Assembly (NCBI GenBank): GCA_041666685.1
Contig: JBAYGJ010000001.1
Location: forward strand, 43,333-107,332
DNA: 64,000 bases
Direction of reading: 5' to 3'
Source of the DNA: JBAYGJ01 sp041666685
GTDB lineage: Bacteria; Patescibacteriota; Patescibacteriia; UBA10025; JAHIVO01
Shown here: piece after piece, positions 44,492-51,042 of the stretch
Numbering within the stretch: position 1 is the stretch's first letter
How the letters are laid out: each line of letters opens with the position of its first letter
Notes under the pieces: model-generated
Database searches by the model: none
Told to the model about the DNA's origin: nothing
What the model saw: only the letters and a program-made list of their open reading frames with translations
Translations under genes and position numbers: made by a program

Positions 44492-44626
44492 TTAATAACA
44501 ACAGCTTTCTTTATACCCGCATTGTAGACAGACCGAGCCCTTACTGCCACGGAGTGACGGCATTGCTTCACCGCAGGTCGGGCAAGCCTGCACGTCCGGA
44601 TTATCGTTTGGTATGCTGCTCGGCAT
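44492..44626 (-). CDS. Small zinc-ribbon protein (44 aa) between fur and sufC
   Basis: Not a family I can name. Sequence features: MPSSIPNDNPDVQ, then CPTCGEAMPSLRG, CLQCGYKE and the ending SCCY. Two C-x-x-C knuckles 16 residues apart predict a zinc ribbon, and the terminal Cys pair is unusual. The ATG (complement 44624-44626) lies inside the last 26 bases of fur in another frame, which suggests translational coupling. Its stop is 9 nt before the sufC start. The position in a Fur-controlled suf operon suggests a metal-sensing or Fe-S-related role; this is inference. Confidence 0.6.
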   Translation of the reverse strand: MPSSIPNDNPDVQACPTCGEAMPSLRGSKGSVCLQCGYKESCCY

Positions 44627-45173
44627 GTACCGGTCCATAATAATGGCAATTAGTCTGGAAGCAACAATCTTTGCAGACCGGAGTTTCCTGTTGCAGGTCG
44701 TTCAATAATTCACCGCAGGCCATGCAAAATAATTCCGGGGTTTTCAATTTCGGAGATAATTTTTTCTGGCAATCGGAACAATACCCCCTGATTTCAAAAT
44801 TGTCAGATCGGACGAAAAAATTTCCCTTCATTGCCAGAGACCTGGCCAGCGTTGCTAGATGTTGGTCATCTATCTCGTTGATCGAATGGCAGCCCTCGCA
44901 TACCAGATGTACATGGGAATCGACCCGGCTCTCATAACGGGTAACCTTGTCTACGACGCATTCCTTAATATACCCGTGGTGCCGCAAAAAATCCAGATTC
45001 CGATAAACGGTACCGAAGCCGATGCTGCGCAGCCTCTTCTTGACCCCGCGGTACACCTGCTCGGCCGTCGGATGTCCGGGTTCATGACGTAAAAACTCCA
45101 GAATATCCAGCCGTTGGCTGGTCAGACGCCAATCGCGGGAATTGGCCTTTTTGGATGCTTTTTTAGCAGACAT
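44601..45173 (-). CDS. fur: Fur family regulator with extra Cys-rich C-terminal tail
   Basis: 190 residues, about 40-50 more than a normal Fur. Winged helix: RLTSQRLDILEFLRHEPGHP and GFGTVYRNLDFLRHHGYI. Metal sites: S-H-V-H-L-V-C-E-G-C (H87, H89, C92, C95) and GYCSDCQKK (C132, C135), the structural zinc cysteines. The tail from ~145 adds CMACGELLNDL (C150, C153), CKDCC (C167, C170, C171) and C176, a possible additional zinc ribbon. A Fur box overlaps its promoter, so it probably represses itself and the downstream suf-sod-ferritin genes when iron is sufficient. Whether it senses iron, zinc or peroxide is not provable here; the operator is closest to the Fur consensus. Confidence 0.93.
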   Translation of the reverse strand: MSAKKASKKANSRDWRLTSQRLDILEFLRHEPGHPTAEQVYRGVKKRLRSIGFGTVYRNLDFLRHHGYIKECVVDKVTRYESRVDSHVHLVCEGCHSINEIDDQHLATLARSLAMKGNFFVRSDNFEIRGYCSDCQKKLSPKLKTPELFCMACGELLNDLQQETPVCKDCCFQTNCHYYGPVHAEQHTKR

Positions 45174-45182
45174 CTAAAGATT

Positions 45183-45209
45183 GCTTATTAAGAATGATTC
45201 TCAATAAGC
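45183..45209 (-). promoter_or_regulatory. Fur box (operator) upstream of fur
   Basis: 27-bp near-perfect palindrome centred on 45196: outer arms GCTTATT/AATAAGC and inner arms AGAAT/ATTCT. The core TGAGAATCATTCTTA matches the 7-1-7 Fur consensus TGATAATNATTATCA at 12 of 14 defined positions. It overlaps the downstream end of the -10 box and the expected transcription start, a classical repressor position. Confidence 0.85.
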
Positions 45210-45235
45210 ATATATGACAAACGCGTACCTGTCAA
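45207..45235 (-). promoter_or_regulatory. Promoter of the fur-suf operon
   Basis: Minus strand TTGACA (complement 45230-45235), 17-bp spacer, TATGCT (complement 45207-45212). The leader to the fur ATG is about 25-30 nt. Confidence 0.8.
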
Positions 45236-45242
45236 TATGTCT

Positions 45243-45431
45243 CTATTCTTCGCATGAAATCGCCCGTGTCGGACAGCTGTCGATCGCATCCTGGATAGGC
45301 ATCCCGTCATAACTATCCAGGGGCTTCACCTGCGATTTCCCTTCCAGGTTGAGCTCAAATACCTCGGGACACAAAGCTGCGCAAGTACCGCAACCGGAAC
45401 ATTTCTCCCGATCTACCGTTGGTTTGTTCAT
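45243..45431 (-). CDS. Small [4Fe-4S] ferredoxin
   Basis: 62 residues. CSGCGTCAALCPEVFEL gives C-x-x-C-x-x-C, and SCPTRAISCEE supplies the fourth ligand near the C-terminus: a single [4Fe-4S] cluster. Unlike the other ferredoxin in the window it keeps the second Cys. It follows AMP phosphorylase by 6 nt and precedes the fur promoter, so it belongs to the upstream transcription unit. Confidence 0.92.
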   Translation of the reverse strand: MNKPTVDREKCSGCGTCAALCPEVFELNLEGKSQVKPLDSYDGMPIQDAIDSCPTRAISCEE

Positions 45432-45437
45432 ACTGTT

Positions 45438-46964
45438 TTATCCTACTGCGTCTTCTTTGACACTCATTCGTTTAATGGTAAATATCTTCTTGCTTTTCAA
45501 AGCTTCCTGGGCTAGCGCTATCCGGTCATCATTCGATCCATACAGAGTAAATAAACGTTCCCCCTTCCTGACTTTCTGCCCAAGCATCTTATTTATATAA
45601 ATACCTGCTAATTTATCATGCGGTGCGCCAAGGGTTCGGGCGATCTCATCAACCATTTCGTCATCTACCTCGGTAACCTGACCACTATATGGTGCGTGGA
45701 ACCTCTGGCGAACAGCCGATTGGGTCAAGTCTTCTGAATCAAGCTTCCACCTGCCGCCCTGCGCCCTGATGATCTCCTGCATCTTTTTCCAGGCCCGGCC
45801 TGACGTCAGAGCTTCGGACGCAAGCATATGCCCAGTCCCGGGTTTCGCCTTACCGGACAACTCCAACAAGCGTCCGGCCAGACCGATAGATTTTTTCTCC
45901 AAGTCAGACGGACGGTAGTCTTTCTGCTGTAAGACTCGCAGTACGTCTCTCGCCTCCAGCGATGGACCGATCCCCCGGCCGACTGGCTCATGAGTCTCGG
46001 TCATGACCACATCAATTTTCATATTGAAACGTTTTGCCAGATACTCGAATTTTCTTTTTACTTCGAGGGCAATCTTTTTGTCCATAATTTTCACTGACGG
46101 TCCGAATGGCAAATCCACAACCAGATGCGTGACTCCCATGGCAACTTTCTTTGCCATGATGCTCACCACCATCTTGTCCAACGGTTCGAGCATCAACGGA
46201 TGTGAGACACGGATGATATAATCATCAGCCGGCGCCAGCCGGAAACTGCCGCCCCAGATCAGGCAGGCCCCCACTTTGTCCAATACTTTCTGGATTTGTT
46301 CAAATGTCAGGTGTACGGGAGCTAGCACCTCCATGGTATCAGCCGTGCCGGCGGGAGAGGTAATTGCCCGAGAGGAAGTTTTCGGAATAAACACCCCACA
46401 CGAAGCGATGATCGGTACAACCACCATTGTCGTCCGGTTGCCGGCCACACCGCCGACCGAATGCTTGTCTGCCACCACTTTTACTTTCGGTTTCAGGACC
46501 TCACCGGTTTCAGCCATGGCCTTGGTCATGAAATACAGCTCTTCATTTGAGAATGCCGTAATAAAGCTAGAGGCGACGAAATAGGTTATTTCGACATTCG
46601 ACAGTTTGTGATGGACGATATCATAAATGACGGACTTCATCTCCTCAAAAGTCAGGCTCTGGCCGAGCAATTTCTTACGGATCGCCTCAATGGACGGTGG
46701 CCGGGACAATACATGTAAGGATACCGGTTCACCGTCTTTGACTTTACGGTGCCGCCAGATCTCAGTAAAAAACCCGATCTCACCTTTTTCCACCTTATGA
46801 CGCGAATAATAAGCCACAACAATAGCCCGTTGGCCGGCCCACTTTACCTCCAAAAGGTCCCCCAGCACGATGCCGTACGTCTTGGCCTCTTCCTCGTGCA
46901 AAATCACGACCCAGGGCTGGCCGCCAGAAGAAAAATCTAATTTTTTTGCCTTGAGGTAAAGCAT
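45438..46964 (-). CDS. AMP phosphorylase (archaeal-type thymidine phosphorylase family)
   Basis: 508 residues, matching the ~500-residue archaeal AMP phosphorylases and longer than bacterial DeoA (~440) because of an extra N-terminal domain (~1-85, MLYLKAKKLDFSSGGQPWVV). The core has KHSVGGVAGNRTTMVVVPII (phosphate loop), SSRAITSPAGTADTMEVLAP, DKVGACLIWGGSFRLAPADD and ETHEPVGRGIGPSLEARD. In archaea and many CPR bacteria the enzyme releases adenine from AMP to give ribose-1,5-bisphosphate for R15P isomerase and form II/III RuBisCO. Neither partner is in this window. The message appears nearly leaderless. Confidence 0.9.
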   Translation of the reverse strand: MLYLKAKKLDFSSGGQPWVVILHEEEAKTYGIVLGDLLEVKWAGQRAIVVAYYSRHKVEKGEIGFFTEIWRHRKVKDGEPVSLHVLSRPPSIEAIRKKLLGQSLTFEEMKSVIYDIVHHKLSNVEITYFVASSFITAFSNEELYFMTKAMAETGEVLKPKVKVVADKHSVGGVAGNRTTMVVVPIIASCGVFIPKTSSRAITSPAGTADTMEVLAPVHLTFEQIQKVLDKVGACLIWGGSFRLAPADDYIIRVSHPLMLEPLDKMVVSIMAKKVAMGVTHLVVDLPFGPSVKIMDKKIALEVKRKFEYLAKRFNMKIDVVMTETHEPVGRGIGPSLEARDVLRVLQQKDYRPSDLEKKSIGLAGRLLELSGKAKPGTGHMLASEALTSGRAWKKMQEIIRAQGGRWKLDSEDLTQSAVRQRFHAPYSGQVTEVDDEMVDEIARTLGAPHDKLAGIYINKMLGQKVRKGERLFTLYGSNDDRIALAQEALKSKKIFTIKRMSVKEDAVG

Positions 46965-46975
46965 ATCTTATATAC

Positions 46976-47004
46976 AGTATAAATGAATTCATCAAATATG
47001 ACAA
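46976..47004 (-). promoter_or_regulatory. Promoter of AMP phosphorylase-ferredoxin operon
   Basis: Minus strand TTGTCA (complement 46999-47004), 17-bp spacer, TATACT (complement 46976-46981), only 11 nt before the ATG. No Shine-Dalgarno fits between. Confidence 0.65.
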
Positions 47005-47041
47005 AAACACGCTCCTGAATGCATCGGTCGAGACACCATTC

Positions 47042-47070
47042 TTGACAATCTCATGATGCCTTGGTATCCT
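47042..47070 (+). promoter_or_regulatory. Consensus promoter of a second orphan small gene
   Basis: TTGACA (47042-47047), 17-bp spacer, TATCCT (47065-47070), divergent from the AMP phosphorylase promoter. Confidence 0.75.
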
Positions 47071-47130
47071 GACAATCTCAAACTAAAAATACAAATTGCT
47101 TTTTCACCTGATAACCACCAAGGAGGGTGC

Positions 47131-47367
47131 GTGTTCGTAAAGATCAGCGAGCTTATCAGACGCTGCCGACCGGCAGCATTTACCCCAGGCACTACGGAAT
47201 ACCGCATGCGCGATGTTCAAAAGACTATTGCCGACTCGGACAAGAGAGTCAGGAAACAGTTTCAAGCCAGACCGCCTGCCGTCGAAGAAGATGACCTCAT
47301 TTATGGAGACGTTTCCGTCCCCCCAGACGTTTTCCGTGCTCATTTCGGAGGCGACCCGAAGGATTAA
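47131..47367 (+). CDS. Orphan small protein (78 aa), unknown function
   Basis: Unrecognised. Hydrophilic and charged, starting MFVKISELIRRCRPAAFTPG, with a helical basic middle (RDVQKTIADSDKRVRKQFQ) and an acidic end (EEDDLIYGDVSVPPDVF). No membrane segment or metal motif. GTG at 47131 is chosen because AAGGAGG lies immediately upstream (47120-47126), although the 4-nt spacing is short. The open frame extends upstream to 47053, but that part contains the -10 region. The gene has promoter, Shine-Dalgarno and terminator of its own, like the 63-residue gene at 21.8 kb. Confidence 0.65.
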   Translation: MFVKISELIRRCRPAAFTPGTTEYRMRDVQKTIADSDKRVRKQFQARPPAVEEDDLIYGDVSVPPDVFRAHFGGDPKD

Positions 47368-47391
47368 TAGGGCCGAGCCAACAAATTAAAA

Positions 47392-47426
47392 AACTCCGCC
47401 CAATCGGTCGGAGTTGTTTATTTTTT
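47392..47426. terminator. Bidirectional intrinsic terminator
   Basis: AACTCCG (47392-47398) and CGGAGTT (47409-47415), followed by GTTTATTTTTTA on plus and by TTTTTAATTTG on minus. It serves the 78-codon gene and the convergent zinc-ribbon gene. Confidence 0.8.
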
Positions 47427-47465
47427 ATCAGGGTCAAGGACGATAGTGATTCTGAAAGGACGAAA

Positions 47466-47633
47466 CTAGTGTTCAGCCAATTCTGCATCAGGCGGTAAGG
47501 CGTCCTGATGGCAATGGCCACAATACGGCGGCTTCCCGTCCGGCTGGGGAAAAAGCTGGTTTAATCCGCAGCGTCCGCACGAATCCCAAACTACTTGATT
47601 GATGGACGGCGTTGATCGATGAGAAGATCTCAA
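47466..47633 (-). CDS. Small zinc-ribbon protein (55 aa), TTG start
   Basis: Family not recognised. Reads MRSSHRSTPSINQVVWD, then SCGRCGLNQLFPQPDGKPPY, CGHCHQD and an acidic tail DAELAEH. Two C-x-x-C pairs 17 residues apart, the second followed by His, predict a rubredoxin-like or zinc-ribbon knuckle. The TTG start (complement 47631-47633) is supported by a perfect GGAGG 6 nt upstream. It lies 36 nt after the DUF1858 gene, probably in the same unit. Confidence 0.6.
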   Translation of the reverse strand: MRSSHRSTPSINQVVWDSCGRCGLNQLFPQPDGKPPYCGHCHQDALPPDAELAEH

Positions 47634-47669
47634 AATATACCTCCAAATAACGATGTTGGATTTGTTGAA

Positions 47670-47918
47670 TTACTCTAGAATAAGCCTGTTTATGTCTTTC
47701 AGTAAAGGTTTCAAATCAAGACCATGGACTGCTGCCCCAGATTCCAGGCTCTCAAACGGTGAAATGGCGCACCCGACGCAATGGAACCCCCGCTCCATGA
47801 GCAGTGGGGTAACTTGGGGATATCGACTGATTAATTCCCCCATCAGAATATCACCGGTAATTACCGATTTTTGATTTTTTCTTGATTGAGTTTTCTTAAC
47901 TTTCTTTCGTGTTGTCAT
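47670..47918 (-). CDS. DUF1858 (disulfide/redox-associated) domain protein
   Basis: 82 residues from ATG at 47918 (complement). After a lysine-rich start (MTTRKKVKKTQSRKNQK) comes the DUF1858 fold: ITGDILMGELISRYPQVTPL, then LLMERGFHCVGCAISPFESL with the C-x-x-C pair and GAAVHGLDLKPLLKDINRLI. The family is named after hybrid-cluster-protein-associated redox disulfides, and its molecular role is not established. The frame is open upstream to 47969 but overlaps the promoter. Confidence 0.82.
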   Translation of the reverse strand: MTTRKKVKKTQSRKNQKSVITGDILMGELISRYPQVTPLLMERGFHCVGCAISPFESLESGAAVHGLDLKPLLKDINRLILE

Positions 47919-47940
47919 AGATAAAATACGGGTAGCTGAT

Positions 47941-47969
47941 AGTCTACCTGTTGTCTTGAAATAAGTCAA
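47941..47969 (-). promoter_or_regulatory. Promoter of the DUF1858-zinc ribbon unit
   Basis: Minus strand TTGACT (complement 47964-47969), 17-bp spacer, TAGACT (complement 47941-47946), starting right after the ZIP stop codon. Confidence 0.65.
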
Positions 47970-47971
47970 TA

Positions 47972-48724
47972 CTAATCGATCAGCAACAGGAGCGCCATAA
48001 TCCCCACGCCAAAAAGCAAAGACAACAGCTGCAGTACCGATTTGCCGGTGTGGGATTCTTTTTTCAGCTCCGGGATCAAATCTGCCGAGGCAATATAGAT
48101 GAATCCGCCGATGGTCAGGGGTACGATAATCGTATGTATGGACTCCATGGAACGGCCGATAAGTAGCGTGACTACCGCACCCAATATGGCAACACTGGCG
48201 GAAAGGAAATTATAAAACAACGCTTTAGCCCTTTTCATGCCGGTGTGCAGCAAAATTCCAAAATCGCCAATCTCCTGTGGAATTTCATGCAAAATGACTG
48301 CGATAGTCGTTGTTACCCCGAGTGGCACGCTGACTAGAAAACTCCCTGCAATGATAGTGCCGTCAATAAAATTATGAAAAGCATCGCCGATCAGGTTGGT
48401 AGAAGCTACCGGGTGAGGATGGTCTTCTGACGTGGGTATATGGCAATGCCGCCACCATAAAATCTTTTCAAGGATAAAAAATGACAGTAACCCTGCCAGT
48501 ATAAGCAATGACATCAATGTGATATTATACTCCGTATCCTTTATCGCCTCCGGCAACAGATGGATAAATGCGTCACCCAGCAGCCCGCCCGCGGCAAAAC
48601 TGACCATAAATAGCAACACTTTTCTGAGCCGATCCATCCCGATTGATAGGGTAAAAACACCGATCAATGAAATCAGACTTATTATTATGACACTGGCGAT
48701 TGTACTGACCCAAATCTGTACCAT
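47972..48724 (-). CDS. ZIP family metal transporter
   Basis: 250 residues, eight predicted TM helices. The intracellular His-rich loop HCHIPTSEDHPHPV (~residues 92-105) is typical. TM4 NLIGDAFHNFIDGTIIAGSF and TM5 TIAVILHEIPQEIGDFGILL carry the H-N..D and H-E-x-P-x-E metal-site motifs of the ZIP/GufA group. It imports Zn(II) or related divalent cations. An extended -10 element lies only 6 nt before its ATG, so the mRNA is probably leaderless. Confidence 0.93.
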   Translation of the reverse strand: MVQIWVSTIASVIIISLISLIGVFTLSIGMDRLRKVLLFMVSFAAGGLLGDAFIHLLPEAIKDTEYNITLMSLLILAGLLSFFILEKILWWRHCHIPTSEDHPHPVASTNLIGDAFHNFIDGTIIAGSFLVSVPLGVTTTIAVILHEIPQEIGDFGILLHTGMKRAKALFYNFLSASVAILGAVVTLLIGRSMESIHTIIVPLTIGGFIYIASADLIPELKKESHTGKSVLQLLSLLFGVGIMALLLLID

Positions 48725-48730
48725 AGATAT

Positions 48731-48739
48731 ATTATATCA
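48731..48739 (-). promoter_or_regulatory. Extended -10 promoter of the ZIP gene
   Basis: Minus strand TGA-TATAAT (complement 48731-48739), 6 nt from the ATG. A GGCC-AAGCAT-GGCC hairpin with a TTTTT run lies just upstream and may terminate the preceding PurD-like gene. Confidence 0.55.
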
Positions 48740-48790
48740 AAAATGCCCCCAGCCGGCCATGCTTGGCCTTCCAGCGCCAATCAGGACATG

Positions 48791-50203
48791 CTATCTCAGA
48801 TACCCCCACGTGTGCAGACGGTCACGGTCGTTTGACCAGGTCATCCCGATGTCTGTCCGGTAAAAAATGTTCGGCACGAGGACATTCTGTGCCCGGCCAT
48901 ACGCAACCCGCCTGGCTTCTTCCACAGTAGCACCGCTTCCGGTAACCACCAGCACGCAGCCAGAAGTGCCGGCAACGCGCCACACATCGTCCACTTTTTT
49001 GATATCCTCAATATGGATCCCCTCTATAGTCGGGCGCGTTTTGAACGAAATGGCTAAGTCGCGGTATGTCCTCACTAATTCAGTATGGGGCTCCTGGGAA
49101 AAATAGGTCGGCAGCAGCAGGCGCACGCCCAACTGAAACCCGCGTTTGGTGTCAATCTGAAAATCTTCGCCATTCGCCATCCGGTGGAGGAATTCCCCGA
49201 TCGGCATCTCAATTCCTTCCAACTGGATATGGATAGTCGGGTATCCGAAACGGCAAGTGAACTCCAGTGGATAAATGCCCCGTGCATTTACGATGCAATT
49301 GATGTCGACATACCCGACATACCGGGATGCCTTAAGCGCTGAATGCATCGGCAATAAAATTTCCCTGAACAGGTTATTTGGGGTCGACCAGTACATCAGC
49401 GTCCCCATCTCACCGGTAAATGGGCCAAGATTCCCCGGGAAAATCCGTTTGTGTTCAAAATTGATATTGATCGGATACAGGAAATCATGCCCGTTGAAAT
49501 AGGCTCCGACTGCTACCTCCACTCCTGATACGTACCGCTGCAGGACAAAATGGGGAGCCCGCTGGCGCCAAATTTGCTTATTATTCTGAAAAAGTTCCAG
49601 CAAATCACGGCCATCTTCCTCCTGGCCGATGAACAGCAGGCTTTTTGGCGCACTGCCGCTCGGCTTAAAAACATACCGGGATGGGTGGGCTTTGATAAAT
49701 TCTATGGCTTTATCATAATCGTCAAACTGCCACCACCGAAGCGTATTGATATCATGTTTCTTGAGCTCGGCCTGGCCAAATTCCCGGTCATCCTCCAGCT
49801 GGTCAGTGTACTCACTGCCGCCAATCACCAGCTTCCCGCGCTGCCGCAATTGATCAGCCTGCACGCCGAATCCGACGTCATCAAAAACGATCACATCTGC
49901 CCAATCAACCTCCGGCTCCCATACTTTCACCTTTTCCACAAAGCCGTCATACACATCTGCATCATCAGGATTGGAAATATATACTTTCACGCGATGCCCC
50001 TCAAGCTGAAGGCGCCAGGCCAGATCGCCGCTGACGCTCTCTTTCGATACAAACAAGAATTTCTTTATAGGATAACCACCCATATGCAAAGACATCCCAT
50101 TGACTCGGGGCGTCATGCTTTCTGAAAACTTGCCGTTTCCAGTCTGATTGTTATGTGGGTTTTTACCGTCAGGTGGTTTTTCTTGGTTCATACCTTGTGC
50201 CAT
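48791..50203 (-). CDS. ATP-grasp protein related to phosphoribosylamine-glycine ligase (PurD)
   Basis: Open frame of 470 residues; the likely start is one of the Met codons near residues 37-41 (MSLHMGGYPIKKFLFVSKES), since the first ~35 residues are low-complexity. Pre-ATP-grasp fold, then ATP-grasp: YVFKPSGSAPKSLLFIGQEE, HFVLQRYVSGVEVAVGAYFN, NFEHKRIFPGNLGPFTGEMG and the C-terminal part like PurD. The metal-binding motif reads PLEFTCRFGYPT, where PurD has E-F-N-x-R-F-G-D-P-E; both the Asn Mg ligand and the Asp are changed. No purine genes adjoin it. A GAR synthetase role is therefore doubtful; a different carboxylate-amine ligase is possible. Confidence 0.75.
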   Translation of the reverse strand: MAQGMNQEKPPDGKNPHNNQTGNGKFSESMTPRVNGMSLHMGGYPIKKFLFVSKESVSGDLAWRLQLEGHRVKVYISNPDDADVYDGFVEKVKVWEPEVDWADVIVFDDVGFGVQADQLRQRGKLVIGGSEYTDQLEDDREFGQAELKKHDINTLRWWQFDDYDKAIEFIKAHPSRYVFKPSGSAPKSLLFIGQEEDGRDLLELFQNNKQIWRQRAPHFVLQRYVSGVEVAVGAYFNGHDFLYPININFEHKRIFPGNLGPFTGEMGTLMYWSTPNNLFREILLPMHSALKASRYVGYVDINCIVNARGIYPLEFTCRFGYPTIHIQLEGIEMPIGEFLHRMANGEDFQIDTKRGFQLGVRLLLPTYFSQEPHTELVRTYRDLAISFKTRPTIEGIHIEDIKKVDDVWRVAGTSGCVLVVTGSGATVEEARRVAYGRAQNVLVPNIFYRTDIGMTWSNDRDRLHTWGYLR

Positions 50204-50286
50204 ACAAACTGAAACATTTACGTTGTACAGCAGTATGAATAATACTCCTCATGGCCATGAATGCAAGAGTGTGGACAAGTACCCAA

Positions 50287-50318
50287 ACCAAAAACCCGCC
50301 AAGGAGGTGACGGGGTTT
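50287..50318 (-). terminator. Probable terminator of the fasciclin-DUF378 unit
   Basis: Minus strand AAACCCCG (complement 50311-50318) pairs with CGGGTTT (complement 50292-50298) with one bulged C, followed by a short T run. It sits 14 nt after the DUF378 stop. The loop contains CACCTCCTT; on the plus strand this is AAGGAGGTGA, which is not followed by a usable start. Confidence 0.5.
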
Positions 50319-50331
50319 GGTGTGAGAAGAA

Positions 50332-50544
50332 CTATTGGACATTCCTTGACTTGCCTGGGATGGTAACCGCCATATAGACAGCGGATACACCGACCAGGCT
50401 GTACACGATCCGCGATAAAGCGGACATGTCACCAAAGATAGTTTCGACTAGGTCAAACTTGAATAGTCCGACGAGGCCCCAATTGAGGGCTCCGACGAGT
50501 ACCAGGATCAAGGCGACCCAATCGACAGCATTCATCTTTTTCAT
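50332..50544 (-). CDS. DUF378 small membrane protein
   Basis: 70 residues, two TM helices. Characteristic start: NAVDWVALILVLVGALNWGLVGLF, then DLVETIFGDMSALSRIVYSLVGVSAVYMAV. The N-W-G-L-V-G signature is diagnostic of DUF378. Function is unknown. It lies 18 nt after the fasciclin-domain gene, in the same unit, with no Shine-Dalgarno. Confidence 0.9.
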   Translation of the reverse strand: MKKMNAVDWVALILVLVGALNWGLVGLFKFDLVETIFGDMSALSRIVYSLVGVSAVYMAVTIPGKSRNVQ

Positions 50545-50562
50545 TGTTGTTATTTTAGTTGA

Positions 50563-50967
50563 TTATTCTGGAATGAGTACGGAATCAATCACATGAATAA
50601 CTCCGTTATCGGCAGTAATATCGGTTTTAAGGACTTTTGCCTCACCGATCTTTACTCCATTATCTGAAACGGTAATTGGCAGCGAACCGCCCTGTACTGT
50701 AGCGAGAGACTGTTGTTTGACGACATCGCCAGCAAGCATCGAACCGCTGACCACATGATAGGTCAGTACTGCAGTCAGCTTGGCTTTGTCCTCAAGCAAT
50801 GATTCAACGGTACCGGCTGGCAACTTGGCAAACGCCTCGTCGGTAGGGGCAAATACGGTAAATGGACCAGGACCAGAAAGGGTAGGCACCAGATCTGCGG
50901 CTTTGACCGCTGCCACCAGTGTCTTGAAGGTGCCTGCCTTTACCGCTATATCAACGATAGTAGACAT
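50563..50967 (-). CDS. Fasciclin (FAS1) domain protein
   Basis: 134 residues, one FAS1 domain and nothing else: FKTLVAAVKAADLVPTLSGP, PFTVFAPTDEAFAKLP (H1 motif), LTYHVVSGSMLAGDVV and the C-terminal NGVIHVIDSVLIPE. FAS1 domains mediate cell adhesion or ligand binding. No signal peptide is present, although most bacterial single-FAS1 proteins are secreted, so it may be exported without one or act in the cytoplasm. It is divergent from the MerR/B12-type regulator, with a 75-nt shared control region. Confidence 0.93.
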   Translation of the reverse strand: MSTIVDIAVKAGTFKTLVAAVKAADLVPTLSGPGPFTVFAPTDEAFAKLPAGTVESLLEDKAKLTAVLTYHVVSGSMLAGDVVKQQSLATVQGGSLPITVSDNGVKIGEAKVLKTDITADNGVIHVIDSVLIPE

Positions 50968-51007
50968 AATTGTTTTTAGTTAGTTTGTTAACGTGCTACT
51001 GCAAGCC

Positions 51008-51036
51008 TTGCATGAATAAAGGATACCTGGTAACAT
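51008..51036 (+). promoter_or_regulatory. Promoter of the MerR/B12-type regulator
   Basis: TTGCAT (51008-51013), 17-bp spacer, TAACAT (51031-51036), 6 nt before the ATG at 51043. In the opposite direction TTGCAG-16-TAACTA is a weak candidate for the fasciclin gene, 9 nt before its ATG. Confidence 0.5.
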
Positions 51037-51042
51037 AAAAAC

